From: Virgibacillus siamensis
GTDB taxonomy: Bacteria; Bacillota; Bacilli; Bacillales; Amphibacillaceae
Reading direction: 5' to 3'
NCBI RefSeq assembly: GCF_900162695.1
Contig: NZ_FUIH01000007.1
Location: forward strand, 3,162,001 to 3,226,000
Length of the DNA: 64,000 nt
Shown here: positions 1 to 11,130 of the stretch, in pieces
How positions within the stretch are numbered: position 1 is the first letter of the stretch
Layout: the number at the start of each line of letters is the position of its first letter
The notes under the pieces: generated by a model
What the model was told of the DNA's origin: nothing
The model's input: the letters and a program-made list of their open reading frames with translations, nothing else
The model's database searches: none
Made by a program: the position numbers and the translations under genes

Positions 1-345
1 TACGGGGAAAATGATTTCCAGTTGTTTTTCCTCGTTCGGTACCCCCTGTTGATTAGAGGTCTGTACATTATTAAGCACCCAGGATTGCATATCCTGATAT
101 AACGATTGCTGTTCATTGGGATCCGAAAATCCATAGTACGTCTTGCCGTTATGAAAAATAATCGATTTCGGTTCGATAATTTCCTGTTTCGTTTGCTTCT
201 TACCACCAATGTTAACCTGATCAACATACTTATTATTTTTGGAATCCTCGAAGTTCGGCTGATAATTCCACAGGCTGAAGGTAAGCACTAAACTTAACAA
301 CACCAAAATCCATAAAATAAATGACTTCACTGTCTCCAGGTTCAT
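1..345 (-). CDS. walH: WalH (YycH) two-component regulatory protein, partial
   Basis: Only the first 115 codons are in the window; the gene runs off the left edge. The N-terminus reads MNLETVKSFILWILVLLSLV, a short cytoplasmic tail and one membrane anchor, followed by an extracellular segment. In Bacillus WalH and WalI bind the WalK sensor kinase in the membrane and modulate its activity. The ATG overlaps the walK stop codon (ATGA), so the two are translationally coupled. Identity rests on position after walRK, topology and family recall, since most of the protein is missing. Confidence 0.85.
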   Translation of the reverse strand, partial: MNLETVKSFILWILVLLSLVLTFSLWNYQPNFEDSKNNKYVDQVNIGGKKQTKQEIIEPKSIIFHNGKTYYGFSDPNEQQSLYQDMQSWVLNNVQTSNQQGVPNEEKQLEIIFPV

Positions 346-2183
346 TTGTTACCCCTCCGCTTCTGACTCATCAGCGGAAGTGTAAAGAGAATCGTCGTCC
401 CTTTACCTTCTTTACTTTTTGCCCAAATTTTACCGTCATGCGACTCAACCAGTTCCTGGGATATCGCCAGTCCAAGACCGGTTCCGCCTAATTTTCTTGT
501 CCGAGCTTTATCAACACGGTAGAAGCGTTCAAATATTTTATCCACTTTATCATAGGAGATGCCCATACCTTCATCTTCTACGCTGATCATCAGATGATTT
601 TTCTGTTTGGCTGCCCTGAACCGGATTGTTCCTCCCTCTGGAGAGTACTTCATCGCATTTGTGATGATGTTATCAAGCACCTGCATCATTTTATCCTTAT
701 CCATCCAGACGTAATATTTTCCTTTCGGCAGTTCACGCTCCAAATGGATTCCCTCTGTCACATTCATTTCAAAACGATCAATAACATGATGGTAAAATTC
801 AATAAACTCCACTTTTTCTTTTTGAAGTGGGTGTTCCTTGCTGTCCATTTTCGATAATTGCAGCAGATCATTTACCATTCGGATCATTCGCTCTGTCTCG
901 TTTTGAGCAACACCGAGAAAGCGCGGTGCAATTTCTTTATCTTCCCAAGCACCTTCTGTCAATGCTTCAATATAGCTGCGCATCGTTGTCAATGGCGTCC
1001 GTAATTCATGGGACACATTGGAAACAAACTCACGCCGTTCCTGCTCCACTTTCTCCTGTTCCGTGACATCACTTATGACGGTAATAAATCCGGTTATATC
1101 ATCTTCCTCATCGGAAATCGTGGAGAAATTGGCACGAATCAGGAAAATATCATCATCTTCACTAAAGTCAATAATAATCGATCCTGTGTCAGGAAGATCT
1201 GTAATATCAACCGTCTTTTCATCCAGCTGTAAGAGGTCCATCAAATATGCCCCTTGTGCTTCATCAGGATTTACCCCAATCAGTTTTGCCGCTGCATCGT
1301 TCATTAACGATACGGCACCTGACTTATCAGTTGCGATTACCCCGTCAGACATATTGGATAAGACGGAACTGAGTTTTCGCCGCTCTTCTTCTGTTAATGC
1401 TCTGGAATGTTTTAATCGTACATTCAAATCGTTAAAGGTCTCCGCAAGCTGCCCGATCTCATCGGTGCCATAGACATTTACTTTTTGGGAGAAATCACCC
1501 CTTGCCATTGTTTGGGCCTGTCTGCGCATTTCCATGATCGGTTTTGTGATGGTTCGGGCCACCAGAATTCCCATGAAAGCTGACACTGCCAAAGCTAAAA
1601 TAGACCCTTGCACAAATATTTTATTTATTTTTTGCAGCTGGTTATAGACATTCTCAAGCGACGCTTCCAAATACATGGTTCCGACATGAGTCTGGTCATC
1701 GTTGTATATGGGAACCGCTTTAACATACATCCGGTTTCCGGTTTTCTTGTTATATTGTCTTGCATCCAGTGATAGGCCGTATCGGACAGATTTAACAATT
1801 AAATCATTGGTCGTCTTTTTGCCGATAATGTCAAGGTTTGAATAATTGCTTGTCGCAATGACCCTGCTCTGTTTATCAATGACCTGCAGTTTCGTGATGG
1901 GATCGGTCTGACCCGTCTGGTTCGTTTGTACAATGGTTTGCACTTCCTCCTGCAATGTCAGTTCTTCCGGATCGTCTGTCCGCTCTTTATTAAAGGCCTG
2001 TTGCAGATTCAGTTTCAGTAAGTCCACGCGCTGGTCGATCTGCAGTATAAAACTGTCAGTCAGTTCACGTTCCAGTTCTCGGCTAAAATAAGAACCAATC
2101 ACCTGAATTGCAACAAGCAGCAATAAAATAAATATAATAATGAATTTCAGTTGAATCGATCGGAAAAAACCAACTTTTTGCAT
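342..2183 (-). CDS. walK: Cell wall-sensing histidine kinase WalK
   Basis: Sensor kinase of the essential WalRK system controlling peptidoglycan hydrolases and wall turnover, 613 aa (about 611 in B. subtilis). Visible in order: membrane segment 1 (about 13-31), an extracellular sensor domain (about 35-185), membrane segment 2 (about 190-210), HAMP (about 212-265), a PAS domain (about 270-370), the HisKA dimerisation helix with the phospho-acceptor motif SHELRTPLTT (His near 390), and the ATPase domain with N-box NIITNAMKYSPEGG, DEGMGI and GTGLGLAIS. It lies 6 nt after walR and overlaps walH by 4 nt, so walR-walK-walH form one operon. No key residue is missing. Confidence 0.97.
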   Translation of the reverse strand: MQKVGFFRSIQLKFIIIFILLLLVAIQVIGSYFSRELERELTDSFILQIDQRVDLLKLNLQQAFNKERTDDPEELTLQEEVQTIVQTNQTGQTDPITKLQVIDKQSRVIATSNYSNLDIIGKKTTNDLIVKSVRYGLSLDARQYNKKTGNRMYVKAVPIYNDDQTHVGTMYLEASLENVYNQLQKINKIFVQGSILALAVSAFMGILVARTITKPIMEMRRQAQTMARGDFSQKVNVYGTDEIGQLAETFNDLNVRLKHSRALTEEERRKLSSVLSNMSDGVIATDKSGAVSLMNDAAAKLIGVNPDEAQGAYLMDLLQLDEKTVDITDLPDTGSIIIDFSEDDDIFLIRANFSTISDEEDDITGFITVISDVTEQEKVEQERREFVSNVSHELRTPLTTMRSYIEALTEGAWEDKEIAPRFLGVAQNETERMIRMVNDLLQLSKMDSKEHPLQKEKVEFIEFYHHVIDRFEMNVTEGIHLERELPKGKYYVWMDKDKMMQVLDNIITNAMKYSPEGGTIRFRAAKQKNHLMISVEDEGMGISYDKVDKIFERFYRVDKARTRKLGGTGLGLAISQELVESHDGKIWAKSKEGKGTTILFTLPLMSQKRRGNK

Positions 2184-2189
2184 ACAAAA

Positions 2190-2894
2190 CTACTCCTGTT
2201 CAGGGTTGCGTAAATAATAGCCGACACCGCGACGCGTAACAATCCACATCGGGTTGCTCGGATTCTCCTCAATTTTTTCGCGAAGTCTTCGGATGGTAAC
2301 GTCAACTGTCCGGACATCGCCGAAATAGTCGTAGCCCCAAACCGTTTCGAGTAAATGCTCACGGGTCATGACTTGGCCGATATGACGGGCCAGATAATGC
2401 AGCAATTCAAATTCACGATGCGTCAATTCCAGCTGCTCCCCGTCACGGGTAACCGCATATGCATCCGGATGAATGACCAAACGACCGATTTCAATATTTT
2501 TGGTCGTCTTTACACCGTCGTCCGGAATTTGCTCCTGACGTCGTAAATTAGCCTTCACCCTTGCAATAATTTCGCGATTGCTGAACGGCTTGGTCACATA
2601 GTCATCAGCACCAAGTTCAAGACCAAGCACCTTATCAATTTCAGAGTCTTTCGCTGTCAGCATAATAATCGGCATCGATTGTGTCTTACGGATTTCCCGG
2701 CAGACTTCATTGCCATCTTTACCCGGCAGCATAATATCAAGCAGAACAAGGTCAGGATTCTCATCGTCAGCAAGTTTAATTGCTTCGTCACCATCATTGG
2801 CGATGACCACCTGATAACCTTCCTTTTCCAGATTAAATTTCAAAATATCAGCAATTGGCTGTTCATCATCTACTACTAGTATTTTCTGTGTCAT
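2190..2894 (-). CDS. walR: Response regulator WalR
   Basis: OmpR-family DNA-binding response regulator phosphorylated by WalK. The receiver domain (about 1-120) has the acidic pair DDE near the N-terminus, the phospho-acceptor Asp in [12 protein letters not shown], and the conserved Lys in YVTKPFSN. The C-terminal winged helix (about 130-232) ends with the typical RRGVGYYL. A longer frame exists upstream, but the start was set at the ATG of [12 protein letters not shown] because it is preceded by AAAGGATG and gives 234 aa, the usual family length. First gene of the walRKH operon. Confidence 0.97.
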   Translation of the reverse strand: MTQKILVVDDEQPIADILKFNLEKEGYQVVIANDGDEAIKLADDENPDLVLLDIMLPGKDGNEVCREIRKTQSMPIIMLTAKDSEIDKVLGLELGADDYVTKPFSNREIIARVKANLRRQEQIPDDGVKTTKNIEIGRLVIHPDAYAVTRDGEQLELTHREFELLHYLARHIGQVMTREHLLETVWGYDYFGDVRTVDVTIRRLREKIEENPSNPMWIVTRRGVGYYLRNPEQE

Positions 2895-2928
2895 GAAAGT
2901 CACATCCTTTTCAACGTTCCTTTGCTCT

Positions 2929-2957
2929 ATTCTATCGTACTTTGCCGTAAATGTCTT
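2929..2957 (-). promoter_or_regulatory. Candidate sigma-A promoter of walRKH
   Basis: On the minus strand AAGACA (-35) is followed after 17 nt by TAGAAT (-10), about 35 nt upstream of the walR start and after the terminator of the preceding gene. The -35 matches consensus at 4 of 6 positions. Confidence 0.4.
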
Positions 2958-2965
2958 TTTTTTCA

Positions 2966-3009
2966 ATTAAAAAGACTGACCCAAATAATTTGTCTGTGTT
3001 GAGTCAGTC
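2966..3009 (-). terminator. Terminator of the M23 peptidase gene
   Basis: Read on the minus strand: GACTGAC, a loop of about 22 nt, then GTCAGTC and a T run. It separates the M23 peptidase gene from walR. Confidence 0.7.
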
Positions 3010-3058
3010 CACGGTTACTCGTATTTATTTATTTATCTGCTAAACGAATGATTTCTCC

Positions 3059-4537
3059 TTAGAAATAATCTTGAGGGTTTTCAAGTGATCCGTTTTTATA
3101 TACTTCAAAATGAAGGTGAACACCGGTTGAATCGCCGGTTGAGCCCATTATTCCAATTTCACTTCCCTTTTCTACCGTCTCGCCTGGACTGACGCTGATG
3201 GATGAAAGGTGTGCATATACTGTTTTCATCCCATTATTGTGATTGATCACAATTTTGTTGCCATAACCGCCACTGTTCCATCCAGCCGATACAACTGTTC
3301 CATTATCAGCTGCCAGAATCGTACGGCTACTTGGCCCCGCTATGTCCATGCCTTTATGCATTGACCCCCAACGCATTCCCATATTGCTGGACACATGACC
3401 GCCTACCGCCGGCCAATGCAGTTCTCCCGTTCCATGAGATGGCACCACTTTTGTTCCCTTAACGATGATTTCCTTCGTTGGTTTTTCCGTTGTTTCTTCC
3501 GTTTTTGTTTCTTTATGTGTTACCGATCCGTTCTTTTCAGTTATGGAATACTGAATGACCTTTGTGCCTTCATGTCCTTCCTGTTTGACTTTTTTATCGC
3601 CCTTATAAAGCTCGTCCGATTCAATGACTTTCGTATCGTATTCAATCGTTTTCTCTACTTTCTTCTCTTCCTTAACGATCACATGAACAAATGATTTATA
3701 TTCCATTACCTGAAGTTTTTGACCAATCGGCAGAACCGCTTCTTTTTTCAATTCCTTGTTCAGTTCCTTTAACTTTTCGACCGATAAGTCATATTCACCA
3801 GCAATACCGCTTAATGTATCACCTTCCTGAACCTTGTGCGTTTCTTCGTTCAGCGTTCCTTTTTCAAGTGCCTTGACACCTTCTTTGACGGTTAATACTT
3901 TGGAAGGTGATACAACGGCTTCGGAAAGTGATACCTCTTTTGAAAAATTTACATCTGTAATGACTGATTCACCTGTATCCAACGAAAGCTGGTCCTTATT
4001 TTCAGCCTGATGTGGTGTTGATCGATTGTTTTTTTCATTGTTTTCTTTTGTCGCTGCAAGCTTTTTCAGAACATCATCATCGACATAATTGCCTTTATAT
4101 TTCTTCAGCACTTCATTTGCTGCCATTTTATCTTTAAAAAAACCGACTGTATTATGTGCAATCGTGATGCCGGTTGCCTTTGCTTTTACTGTAAGTTTGT
4201 CTTTAAGTAATTCAGCTACTTTATCATTGTCATAGGACGGATCAAAAACACGTTCCGGTACAAAAGATACATCTTCACCGACTATAAGCGAAAGATTCTT
4301 ATACTTATCTTTCTTATGTTCTATTTTGGAATCCATCACATCCTGTGCGACACTTTTTTGGTCAATCTTCCCAACATGTTCGCCATCCACATAAACGTGG
4401 TAAATGGTCTCCAGTTTTCCACTCCCGTCCGCTGCAAAAGATGTCGTAAAAGGCAATAACATGCCAATGCATGCAGCAATGGCAACCTTCATGAAAAGGT
4501 CTGCATTCCCACTTCCGGTATTTCTTCTATTTAACAC
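3059..4537 (-). CDS. M23 family peptidoglycan endopeptidase with LysM and G5 domains
   Basis: Secreted cell-wall hydrolase of about 490 aa. The N-terminus has a basic stretch and a hydrophobic segment ending in TSFAADG, a likely signal peptide. About residues 235-278 form a LysM peptidoglycan-binding domain (VQEGDTLSGIAGEYDLS). A G5-type segment with repeated Lys/Thr/Glu strands follows, then the M23 catalytic domain (about 395-490) with zinc ligands in HKGMDIAG and HLHFEV. The start was placed at a GTG preceded by AGGGGG; an upstream in-frame TTG (4558) has no suitable ribosome site. It sits between purA and walR with its own terminator. A WalR-type box about 210 nt upstream suggests membership of the wall regulon (inference). 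Probably cleaves stem peptides or crossbridges. Confidence 0.9.
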   Translation of the reverse strand: MLNRRNTGSGNADLFMKVAIAACIGMLLPFTTSFAADGSGKLETIYHVYVDGEHVGKIDQKSVAQDVMDSKIEHKKDKYKNLSLIVGEDVSFVPERVFDPSYDNDKVAELLKDKLTVKAKATGITIAHNTVGFFKDKMAANEVLKKYKGNYVDDDVLKKLAATKENNEKNNRSTPHQAENKDQLSLDTGESVITDVNFSKEVSLSEAVVSPSKVLTVKEGVKALEKGTLNEETHKVQEGDTLSGIAGEYDLSVEKLKELNKELKKEAVLPIGQKLQVMEYKSFVHVIVKEEKKVEKTIEYDTKVIESDELYKGDKKVKQEGHEGTKVIQYSITEKNGSVTHKETKTEETTEKPTKEIIVKGTKVVPSHGTGELHWPAVGGHVSSNMGMRWGSMHKGMDIAGPSSRTILAADNGTVVSAGWNSGGYGNKIVINHNNGMKTVYAHLSSISVSPGETVEKGSEIGIMGSTGDSTGVHLHFEVYKNGSLENPQDYF

Positions 4538-4909
4538 GCTCGTATTTCCCCCTAGCAATCTGTTTCCAATCTAGTACTAAAGACTTTCTTTTTTCTGCAT
4601 CAAATCTATCATAGATAATATAGGTACAAAAGAGAACGTCTGTATTTGTAAAACAAACGTATAGATGGTACCATTTATATCCAAATCCCGATTCTTTTTA
4701 GGTCATTTTACCTATAAAAGAGAAAGTTTTTCCTGTGCAGTGATCTGTTTTGTAATCATATTGTAATATTAATTGTATAAAAAAGTAAAATAAAGGTTTA
4801 AATTGTAAATTTATAGGAAAGTCATTCAACATTTTTGTCGATATTTAGATTATTTATAGAAGTACTTGCGTATGACGGGAAAATTTTACATTATAGGTCG
4901 GTGCGCCCC
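4538..4909. other. AT-rich upstream region of the M23 peptidase gene
   Basis: No gene of recognisable quality. It is very AT-rich and contains one WalR-like direct repeat (4751-4767). I could not assign a convincing promoter; several TATA-like hexamers lack a good -35 partner. Confidence 0.6.
4751..4767 (+). promoter_or_regulatory. WalR-type binding site (TGTAAT-N5-TGTAAT)
   Basis: Two direct hexamers TGTAAT separated by 5 nt fit the published B. subtilis WalR consensus TGTWAH-N5-TGTWAH exactly. The site is on the plus strand, about 214 nt upstream of and opposite to the M23 peptidase gene. A match of this degeneracy is expected about once by chance in 64 kb of AT-rich DNA, so the support comes from its place beside a wall hydrolase gene. 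Confidence 0.4.
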
Positions 4910-4915
4910 ATATCA

Positions 4916-5055
4916 TTTTGTGAAGGATTGTATTTCCGGCTGAACGCTCGTTTTTCATCATGAGAGACTGTATTTTTTCCTGAAGGACCGTATTTTTCTG
5001 CGAAGGATCTATTTCCAGCTGAATGCTCGTTATTCATCGTGAGAGACTGTAGAAA
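4916..5055. repeat. Degenerate 20-bp tandem repeats downstream of purA (D1)
   Basis: Seven imperfect units, mostly 20 bp apart, each opening TGAAGGA/TGAACGC/TGAGAGA and continuing toward GTATTTTTC. Units 1-3 resemble units 5-7 in order, so there is a second-order repeat of about 80 bp. The array abuts the purA terminator. A short open frame crosses it, but a 20-bp period shifts frame every unit, which argues against coding. Confidence 0.7.
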
Positions 5056-5080
5056 CACCCCTATCAAGTTGACAGGGGTG
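5049..5080 (-). terminator. purA terminator
   Basis: Near-perfect 25-nt inverted repeat CACCCCT..TCAAGTTGA..AGGGGTG (5056-5080). On the minus strand it is followed by a short TTT. It lies 20 nt after the purA stop codon. Confidence 0.7.
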
Positions 5081-5100
5081 CATCTGTTTACTTTTTCCAC

Positions 5101-6399
<1,299 letters not shown>

Positions 6400-6436
6400 C
6401 TATTAGTATCATTTGTATTTCATGTTTAACATGGTA

Positions 6437-6465
6437 AGTTTATCAGTAAAGATACGGCCTGTCAA
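6437..6465 (-). promoter_or_regulatory. purA promoter
   Basis: Minus strand TTGACA, 17 nt, TGATAAACT (extended -10 form), about 50 nt before the purA start codon. The perfect -35 and its place just downstream of the PurBoxes make it convincing. Confidence 0.7.
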
Positions 6466-6470
6466 TGTCT

Positions 6471-6514
6471 AAATGCGAACGATGAGCCAAAATCACCAAT
6501 TAATGTTCGGTTAA
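6471..6514. promoter_or_regulatory. Inverted PurBox pair (PurR operator) upstream of purA
   Basis: The plus-strand box AAATGCGAACGAT (6471-6483) and the oppositely oriented box read as TTAACCGAACATT (6502-6514) resemble the Bacillus PurBox AWWWCCGAACWWT with two and one mismatches. Spacing of 18 nt is close to the usual 16-17. They lie immediately upstream of the purA -35 box, where PurR is known to act in B. subtilis. Confidence 0.65.
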
Positions 6515-6628
6515 AACTATTCCAATAATATGAACTTCACGATATTACCAGTGAACATATTAATGTGGTACATTTAGGATAGTTTCCATATTGACTCAAA
6601 AACCGGACATTGGAAGGGGACGCTGGTT

Positions 6629-7213
6629 ATGCACGGTATTACAAAAGAATGGTTGATAGCCTATTGGCCGCATGTCAGTTTTTTTGCAGCGATTTTCATA
6701 ACGCTGCCTCTGCTGACGTTTTTGCCGTATTTGGATCTGTTAAGCTTATGGATCTGGTTACAGGTGCCTATTTATATGCTTCATCAATTCGAGGAGCATG
6801 GAACGGGGAAATTCAAATTGTGGATTAATCATGTCATTTTTAATTCAAAAGAAAAAGAAGTTTTAACGAATGAACACCTGTTTTGGATTAATGCTCCTCT
6901 AACATGGGTATTATTCCCGCTTTTTGCAGCTTTATCAAGCATTCATCCATCGTTTGCACTATGGATTATCATGACGTCAATCTTGAATTCAGCGTTGCAT
7001 ATTGGGGCAACGGCTGTACAAAGAAAATATAATCCTGGTTTTTGGGCCAGCTTAGTTCTCAATATGCCAAGCGGAATCTTCGTCATCTATTTAATGCAGC
7101 AACATGGAATATTAAATTCTATAAATGTTACGGTGTCCATTATTATCGCAATCGCAGCACATGCACTGATACAAGTAATTGGCCGAATCCAAAAGAGAAA
7201 GGTTCTATATTAA
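6629..7213 (+). CDS. HXXEE domain-containing membrane protein
   Basis: 194 aa with five or six hydrophobic segments. The signature HQFEEH follows the second segment, matching the HXXEE family of predicted membrane proteins with unknown function; the spaced His/Glu residues suggest metal binding (inference). The ATG is preceded by GGAAGGGG. It is read against the prevailing strand of this side, between purA and dnaB, and ends in a 14-bp bidirectional terminator shared with dnaB. Confidence 0.75.
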   Translation: MHGITKEWLIAYWPHVSFFAAIFITLPLLTFLPYLDLLSLWIWLQVPIYMLHQFEEHGTGKFKLWINHVIFNSKEKEVLTNEHLFWINAPLTWVLFPLFAALSSIHPSFALWIIMTSILNSALHIGATAVQRKYNPGFWASLVLNMPSGIFVIYLMQQHGILNSINVTVSIIIAIAAHALIQVIGRIQKRKVLY

Positions 7214-7245
7214 AACGCATGGATATGTTGGTATCCATGCGTTTT
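7212..7245. terminator. Bidirectional terminator between the HXXEE gene and dnaB
   Basis: Perfect 14-bp stem AAAACGCATGGATA / TATCCATGCGTTTT around a 6-nt loop, with T-rich ends on both strands, placed between two convergent genes. Confidence 0.9.
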
Positions 7246-7262
7246 AATGATTGGTTATTTTA

Positions 7263-8636
7263 TTATGCCTGAACCGGTTCTGGAGGTACATCACTATCAG
7301 AGTAACGGTGATCCAGATCCACAAATTTATTATATTCTTTCACGAAGGCCAGTTCCACATTACCGACAGGACCATTACGCTGTTTGGAAATGATGATTTC
7401 AATAATATTTTGCTTTTCGGATTCCTGATCATAGTAGTCATCACGGTATAAAAACCCTACAATATCCGCATCCTGCTCAATACTTCCGGATTCACGGAGG
7501 TCCGACATCATTGGCCGCTTATCCTGTCTTGATTCCACCCCACGGGAAAGCTGTGATAGTGCAATCAACGGCACATTCAGTTCACGTGCCAGCGCTTTTA
7601 ATGACCGGGAAATTTCGGAAACTTCCTGTTGTCTGTTTTCCTTCGAGTTTCCACTGCCTTGAATCAACTGCAGATAATCAATCAGAATCATTCCCAGACC
7701 GTGCTCCTGCTTAAGACGGCGGCACTTGGATCTAATTTCACTGACCCGAATACCCGGAGAATCATCGATATAAATTCCGGCATTGGACAGACTTCCCATC
7801 GCCATTGTTAGTTTGCCCCAGTCATCCGGCTCGAGTCTTCCTGTCCTTAGACGCTGTGCATCAATGTTTCCCTCTGCACACAACATACGGGAAACAAGCT
7901 GATCAGCCCCCATCTCCAAACTGAAAATAGCTACATTTTCATCCGTGTTAATGGCAACGTTTTGCGCGATATTCAGGGCAAATGCAGTTTTACCGACGGA
8001 TGGCCGGGCCGCAACAATAATCAAATCATTGCGCTGAAACCCGGAAGTTATCCGGTCCAGGTCCCGATAACCGGTTGGGATACCGGTAACATCTGCATCA
8101 TGATGATGAAGCTGCTCAATATTATCATAAACATCAATCAGAACATCTTTGATTGATTTAAAAGCTCCCGAATTTTTGCGTCCGGAAACTTCAAGAATAT
8201 TTTTTTCCGCCTCATTCAGAACATCTTCCACATCATCTTCTGTAGCAAATCCGGACGTGACGATGTCAGTTGCAGTACGAATCAGCCTGCGAAGCAATGA
8301 CTTTTCTTCCACAATTTTACTGTAATATTCGATGTTTGCCGCTGTCGGGACACTTCCTGCCAAATCGGACAGGTATTGAACACCCCCGACTTCATTGAGC
8401 GTCTTATCATTTGATAAAGACGTTGTTACGGTTACAAGGTCAATCGGTTCTCCCCGGTCCGACAACTTCAGCATGGCATCAAAAATACGCTGATGGCTTG
8501 CCCGGTAAAAATCTTCCGGCATTAACGCTTCTGCAGCGGCTGACAAGGCTTCCGGCTCCAGAAAAACGGCACCGATTACCGCCTGTTCCGCTTCGATGTT
8601 ATGTGGTGGTGTTCGGTCACTCCAAAATTCACTCAT
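7263..8636 (-). CDS. dnaB: Replicative DNA helicase (DnaB family; DnaC in B. subtilis)
   Basis: Hexameric 5'-3' helicase that unwinds DNA at the fork and recruits primase. 457 aa. N-terminal DnaB domain (about 1-110) with HNIEAEQAVIGAVF, a linker, then a RecA-like ATPase with Walker A ARPSVGKTAF (about 208), Walker B MILIDYLQLI, and the LSQLSRGVE and DLRESGSIEQDAD motifs. No intein is present. Last gene of yybS-gdpP-rplI-dnaB, about 46 nt after rplI. The ATG follows GGGGGAG. Confidence 0.97.
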   Translation of the reverse strand: MSEFWSDRTPPHNIEAEQAVIGAVFLEPEALSAAAEALMPEDFYRASHQRIFDAMLKLSDRGEPIDLVTVTTSLSNDKTLNEVGGVQYLSDLAGSVPTAANIEYYSKIVEEKSLLRRLIRTATDIVTSGFATEDDVEDVLNEAEKNILEVSGRKNSGAFKSIKDVLIDVYDNIEQLHHHDADVTGIPTGYRDLDRITSGFQRNDLIIVAARPSVGKTAFALNIAQNVAINTDENVAIFSLEMGADQLVSRMLCAEGNIDAQRLRTGRLEPDDWGKLTMAMGSLSNAGIYIDDSPGIRVSEIRSKCRRLKQEHGLGMILIDYLQLIQGSGNSKENRQQEVSEISRSLKALARELNVPLIALSQLSRGVESRQDKRPMMSDLRESGSIEQDADIVGFLYRDDYYDQESEKQNIIEIIISKQRNGPVGNVELAFVKEYNKFVDLDHRYSDSDVPPEPVQA

Positions 8637-8682
8637 GATTCTCCCCCTTTTAGGGCTTGCTGCAGGTTTTGCTCACACTCGA

Positions 8683-9129
8683 TTATTTCTCAGATACGTG
8701 AACTTTAATGGTGCCGGTAACATCCGGATGCAGCTTAACCGGGACATCGGTATAACCCATTTCACGAATAGGGCTGTCAAGTTCAATTTTACGCTTATCA
8801 ATTTTGTAGCCGTACGTGTTTTTCAGTTCCTCTGCTATTTGCTTACTTGTGATGGAGCCGAATAAACGACCGCTGTCACCGGCTTTCGCTTTGATTTCCA
8901 CTGTCGTGTCCGCCAATTCATCTTTTAGACGCTTTGCGTCGTCCACTTCTTCCTGCGCTTCCTGTTTTGCTTTATTTTTTTTGGCTTCCAGAGCTTTTAA
9001 ATTTCCGGATGTAGCTTCCACCGCCAAATTATTTTTCAATAAATAGTTTCGTGCATACCCATCGGAAACGTTTTTCAGTTCACCTTTTTTTCCTTTACCT
9101 TTTACATCTTTTGTAAAAATTACCTTCAT
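8683..9129 (-). CDS. rplI: 50S ribosomal protein L9
   Basis: 148 aa, the normal length. [17 protein letters not shown] and the [16 protein letters not shown] signature define the N-terminal rRNA-binding domain; a long charged helix (about 42-75) joins it to the C-terminal domain. Its first codons overlap the gdpP stop by 4 nt, so it is translationally coupled. Confidence 0.98.
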   Translation of the reverse strand: MKVIFTKDVKGKGKKGELKNVSDGYARNYLLKNNLAVEATSGNLKALEAKKNKAKQEAQEEVDDAKRLKDELADTTVEIKAKAGDSGRLFGSITSKQIAEELKNTYGYKIDKRKIELDSPIREMGYTDVPVKLHPDVTGTIKVHVSEK

Positions 9130-11099
9130 TCCGTTTCCCCTCCTTCAAAATACTCATGCAATATATCTTTTAACAGTTTTTCCGCATCATCAATAGTAGT
9201 ATCTTCAATTTGTGTTGCTGCATTTGTTAAATGCCCGCCGCCGTTCATTTGTTCCATAACAACCTGCACATTAACATCACCGAGCGACCGGGCACTGATT
9301 CCGATTCGTCCGTCATTGCGTTCAGAAATAACGAACGATGCAGAAACTCCGCTCATTGTCAGCAGCGTATCAGCAGCTTGTGCGATTAGCACACTGCCAT
9401 AGACCTCCCCGGGTTTTCCTTTCGAAATAGCTATCGAATCCTGAAAAATCTCCGCGCGCTCAATTAGCTTGCTTCGTTTAATATAAAGATCCAAATCCTC
9501 TTTCATAAACTGCTGGACCAGAACGGTATCAGCCCCTTTTGAACGCAAATAGGAAGCAGCGTCAAAGGTTCGTGATCCTGTTCTGAGTGTAAAGCTTTTT
9601 GTATCAACTATAATACCTGCCAGTAATGCGGTTGCCTCGAGCATTTTCAGTTTTAATGTTTTCGGCTGATATTCAAGCAGCTCTGTGACAAGTTCCGCTG
9701 TTGACGATGCGTACGGTTCCATATATACCAATGTAGGATTTTCAATAAAATCTTCCGCACGTCTGTGGTGATCAATAACCACTTTATAGTTCGATTTATT
9801 GAGCAATCGCGAATTGGCCACCATTGATGGTTTATGCGTATCGACAACCACAACAAGACTTTTACTCGTTATAATTGCCTCTGCTTCATCCGGTTCGATG
9901 AAATGCTGCCACAAATCATCCTCGCCTTTAATGGCATCAACCAGCCGATACACGCCAGTATCTACGTCATCCGGGTCAAATACAATATATCCTTCGACAC
10001 CGTTAACCTTTGCGATGTTCAATATCCCGATAGCCGCACCAACTGAGTCCATATCAGGAGACTTGTGCCCCATTATAATAACATTTTCACTTTCTTTCAC
10101 CAATTCTTTCAATGCATGCGAAATAACACGCGCTCTAACTCTGGTACGTTTTTCCATCGGATTTGTCCGGCCGCCGTAAAAACGTACTTTACCGGTATCA
10201 TCCTTAATGGCTACCTGATCACCGCCACGGCCCAGTGACAAATCAAGACTTGACTGCGCCAGTTCACCAAGCATCGGAAGCGGCACATTTCCGTAACCAA
10301 TACCGATACTCAACGTCAGCGGGATGTTGTGTTCCGCATTTAACGCCCGCACTTCATCAAGGATATCAAACTTTGATTTTTCAAGCTGATCCAGCGTTTC
10401 TTTAGTGGAAACAGCCAAAAAACGATCCTGTGAAGTACGTTTTAAATAGATACCATAATCATGTGACCAATTATTCAGAACTGACGTCACTTTCGAATTC
10501 AGCTGGCTTTTAAGTGTATCATCCATGTTCTGGGTAATTTCCTCATAATTGTCCAGGAATATAATTGATATGACGGTCTGTTCGTTATGATAAAGGGTTT
10601 GTATCTCGGCCTGCTCAGTACGGTCAAACAAATAAAGCAGACGTTCTTCTTTTTTGATGGTCGTCTGGAACCGATAATTTTCCAATTGCAGCCATACTTC
10701 ACTGCTTTCTTCTTTAATATCGGAAATCAGGTTATCATCCAACTCGATAAGTGATGTCCCAACAAGGGTATCATTTTCAGCGAATTGATTCATGAATGGG
10801 TTCGCCCATTCAATCTTATAATCATCATTAAATAATATGATCCCGATAGGCATTTCCAGCAGTGCCTCTTCACCGACCCTTTTTATCCGGTGGGAGAGTG
10901 TGGAAATATATTGCTCAGTCCTGTTCCTGTTCGTACGTTCTGTCAGGATACTATAATAAAATGATGCTGCAAATAGCACCGTCATGATCAGACCAAGCGT
11001 CCAGTGATAATACCAAATAAATACAAGCAGAACAATTGATAATGCATAAATAATCCATAAATGCCTGCTCAATTTTGGTTTCTTTTTTGAGTCCGTCAC
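9126..11099 (-). CDS. gdpP: Cyclic-di-AMP phosphodiesterase GdpP
   Basis: Membrane-bound enzyme hydrolysing c-di-AMP to pApA, setting the level of a messenger that controls K+ and osmolyte uptake and wall stress. 657 aa. Two N-terminal membrane helices (about 12-50), a PAS domain (about 80-150), a degenerate GGDEF domain (about 175-300) lacking the intact GGDEF signature, then DHH/DHHA1 with [30 protein letters not shown] and GGGHLTNAA as metal and phosphate ligands. The start is GTG with AGGAG 8 nt upstream. It sits between yybS and rplI as in other Bacillaceae. Confidence 0.97.
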   Translation of the reverse strand: MTDSKKKPKLSRHLWIIYALSIVLLVFIWYYHWTLGLIMTVLFAASFYYSILTERTNRNRTEQYISTLSHRIKRVGEEALLEMPIGIILFNDDYKIEWANPFMNQFAENDTLVGTSLIELDDNLISDIKEESSEVWLQLENYRFQTTIKKEERLLYLFDRTEQAEIQTLYHNEQTVISIIFLDNYEEITQNMDDTLKSQLNSKVTSVLNNWSHDYGIYLKRTSQDRFLAVSTKETLDQLEKSKFDILDEVRALNAEHNIPLTLSIGIGYGNVPLPMLGELAQSSLDLSLGRGGDQVAIKDDTGKVRFYGGRTNPMEKRTRVRARVISHALKELVKESENVIIMGHKSPDMDSVGAAIGILNIAKVNGVEGYIVFDPDDVDTGVYRLVDAIKGEDDLWQHFIEPDEAEAIITSKSLVVVVDTHKPSMVANSRLLNKSNYKVVIDHHRRAEDFIENPTLVYMEPYASSTAELVTELLEYQPKTLKLKMLEATALLAGIIVDTKSFTLRTGSRTFDAASYLRSKGADTVLVQQFMKEDLDLYIKRSKLIERAEIFQDSIAISKGKPGEVYGSVLIAQAADTLLTMSGVSASFVISERNDGRIGISARSLGDVNVQVVMEQMNGGGHLTNAATQIEDTTIDDAEKLLKDILHEYFEGGETE

Positions 11100-11130
11100 G
11101 AAATCAGCTCCTACTGGCTACTCTCCCAAA

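Noticed and set aside
4891..5100. Open frame of 69 codons downstream of purA on the minus strand
   Set aside because: It covers the purA terminator and the 20-bp array, whose period is not a multiple of three.
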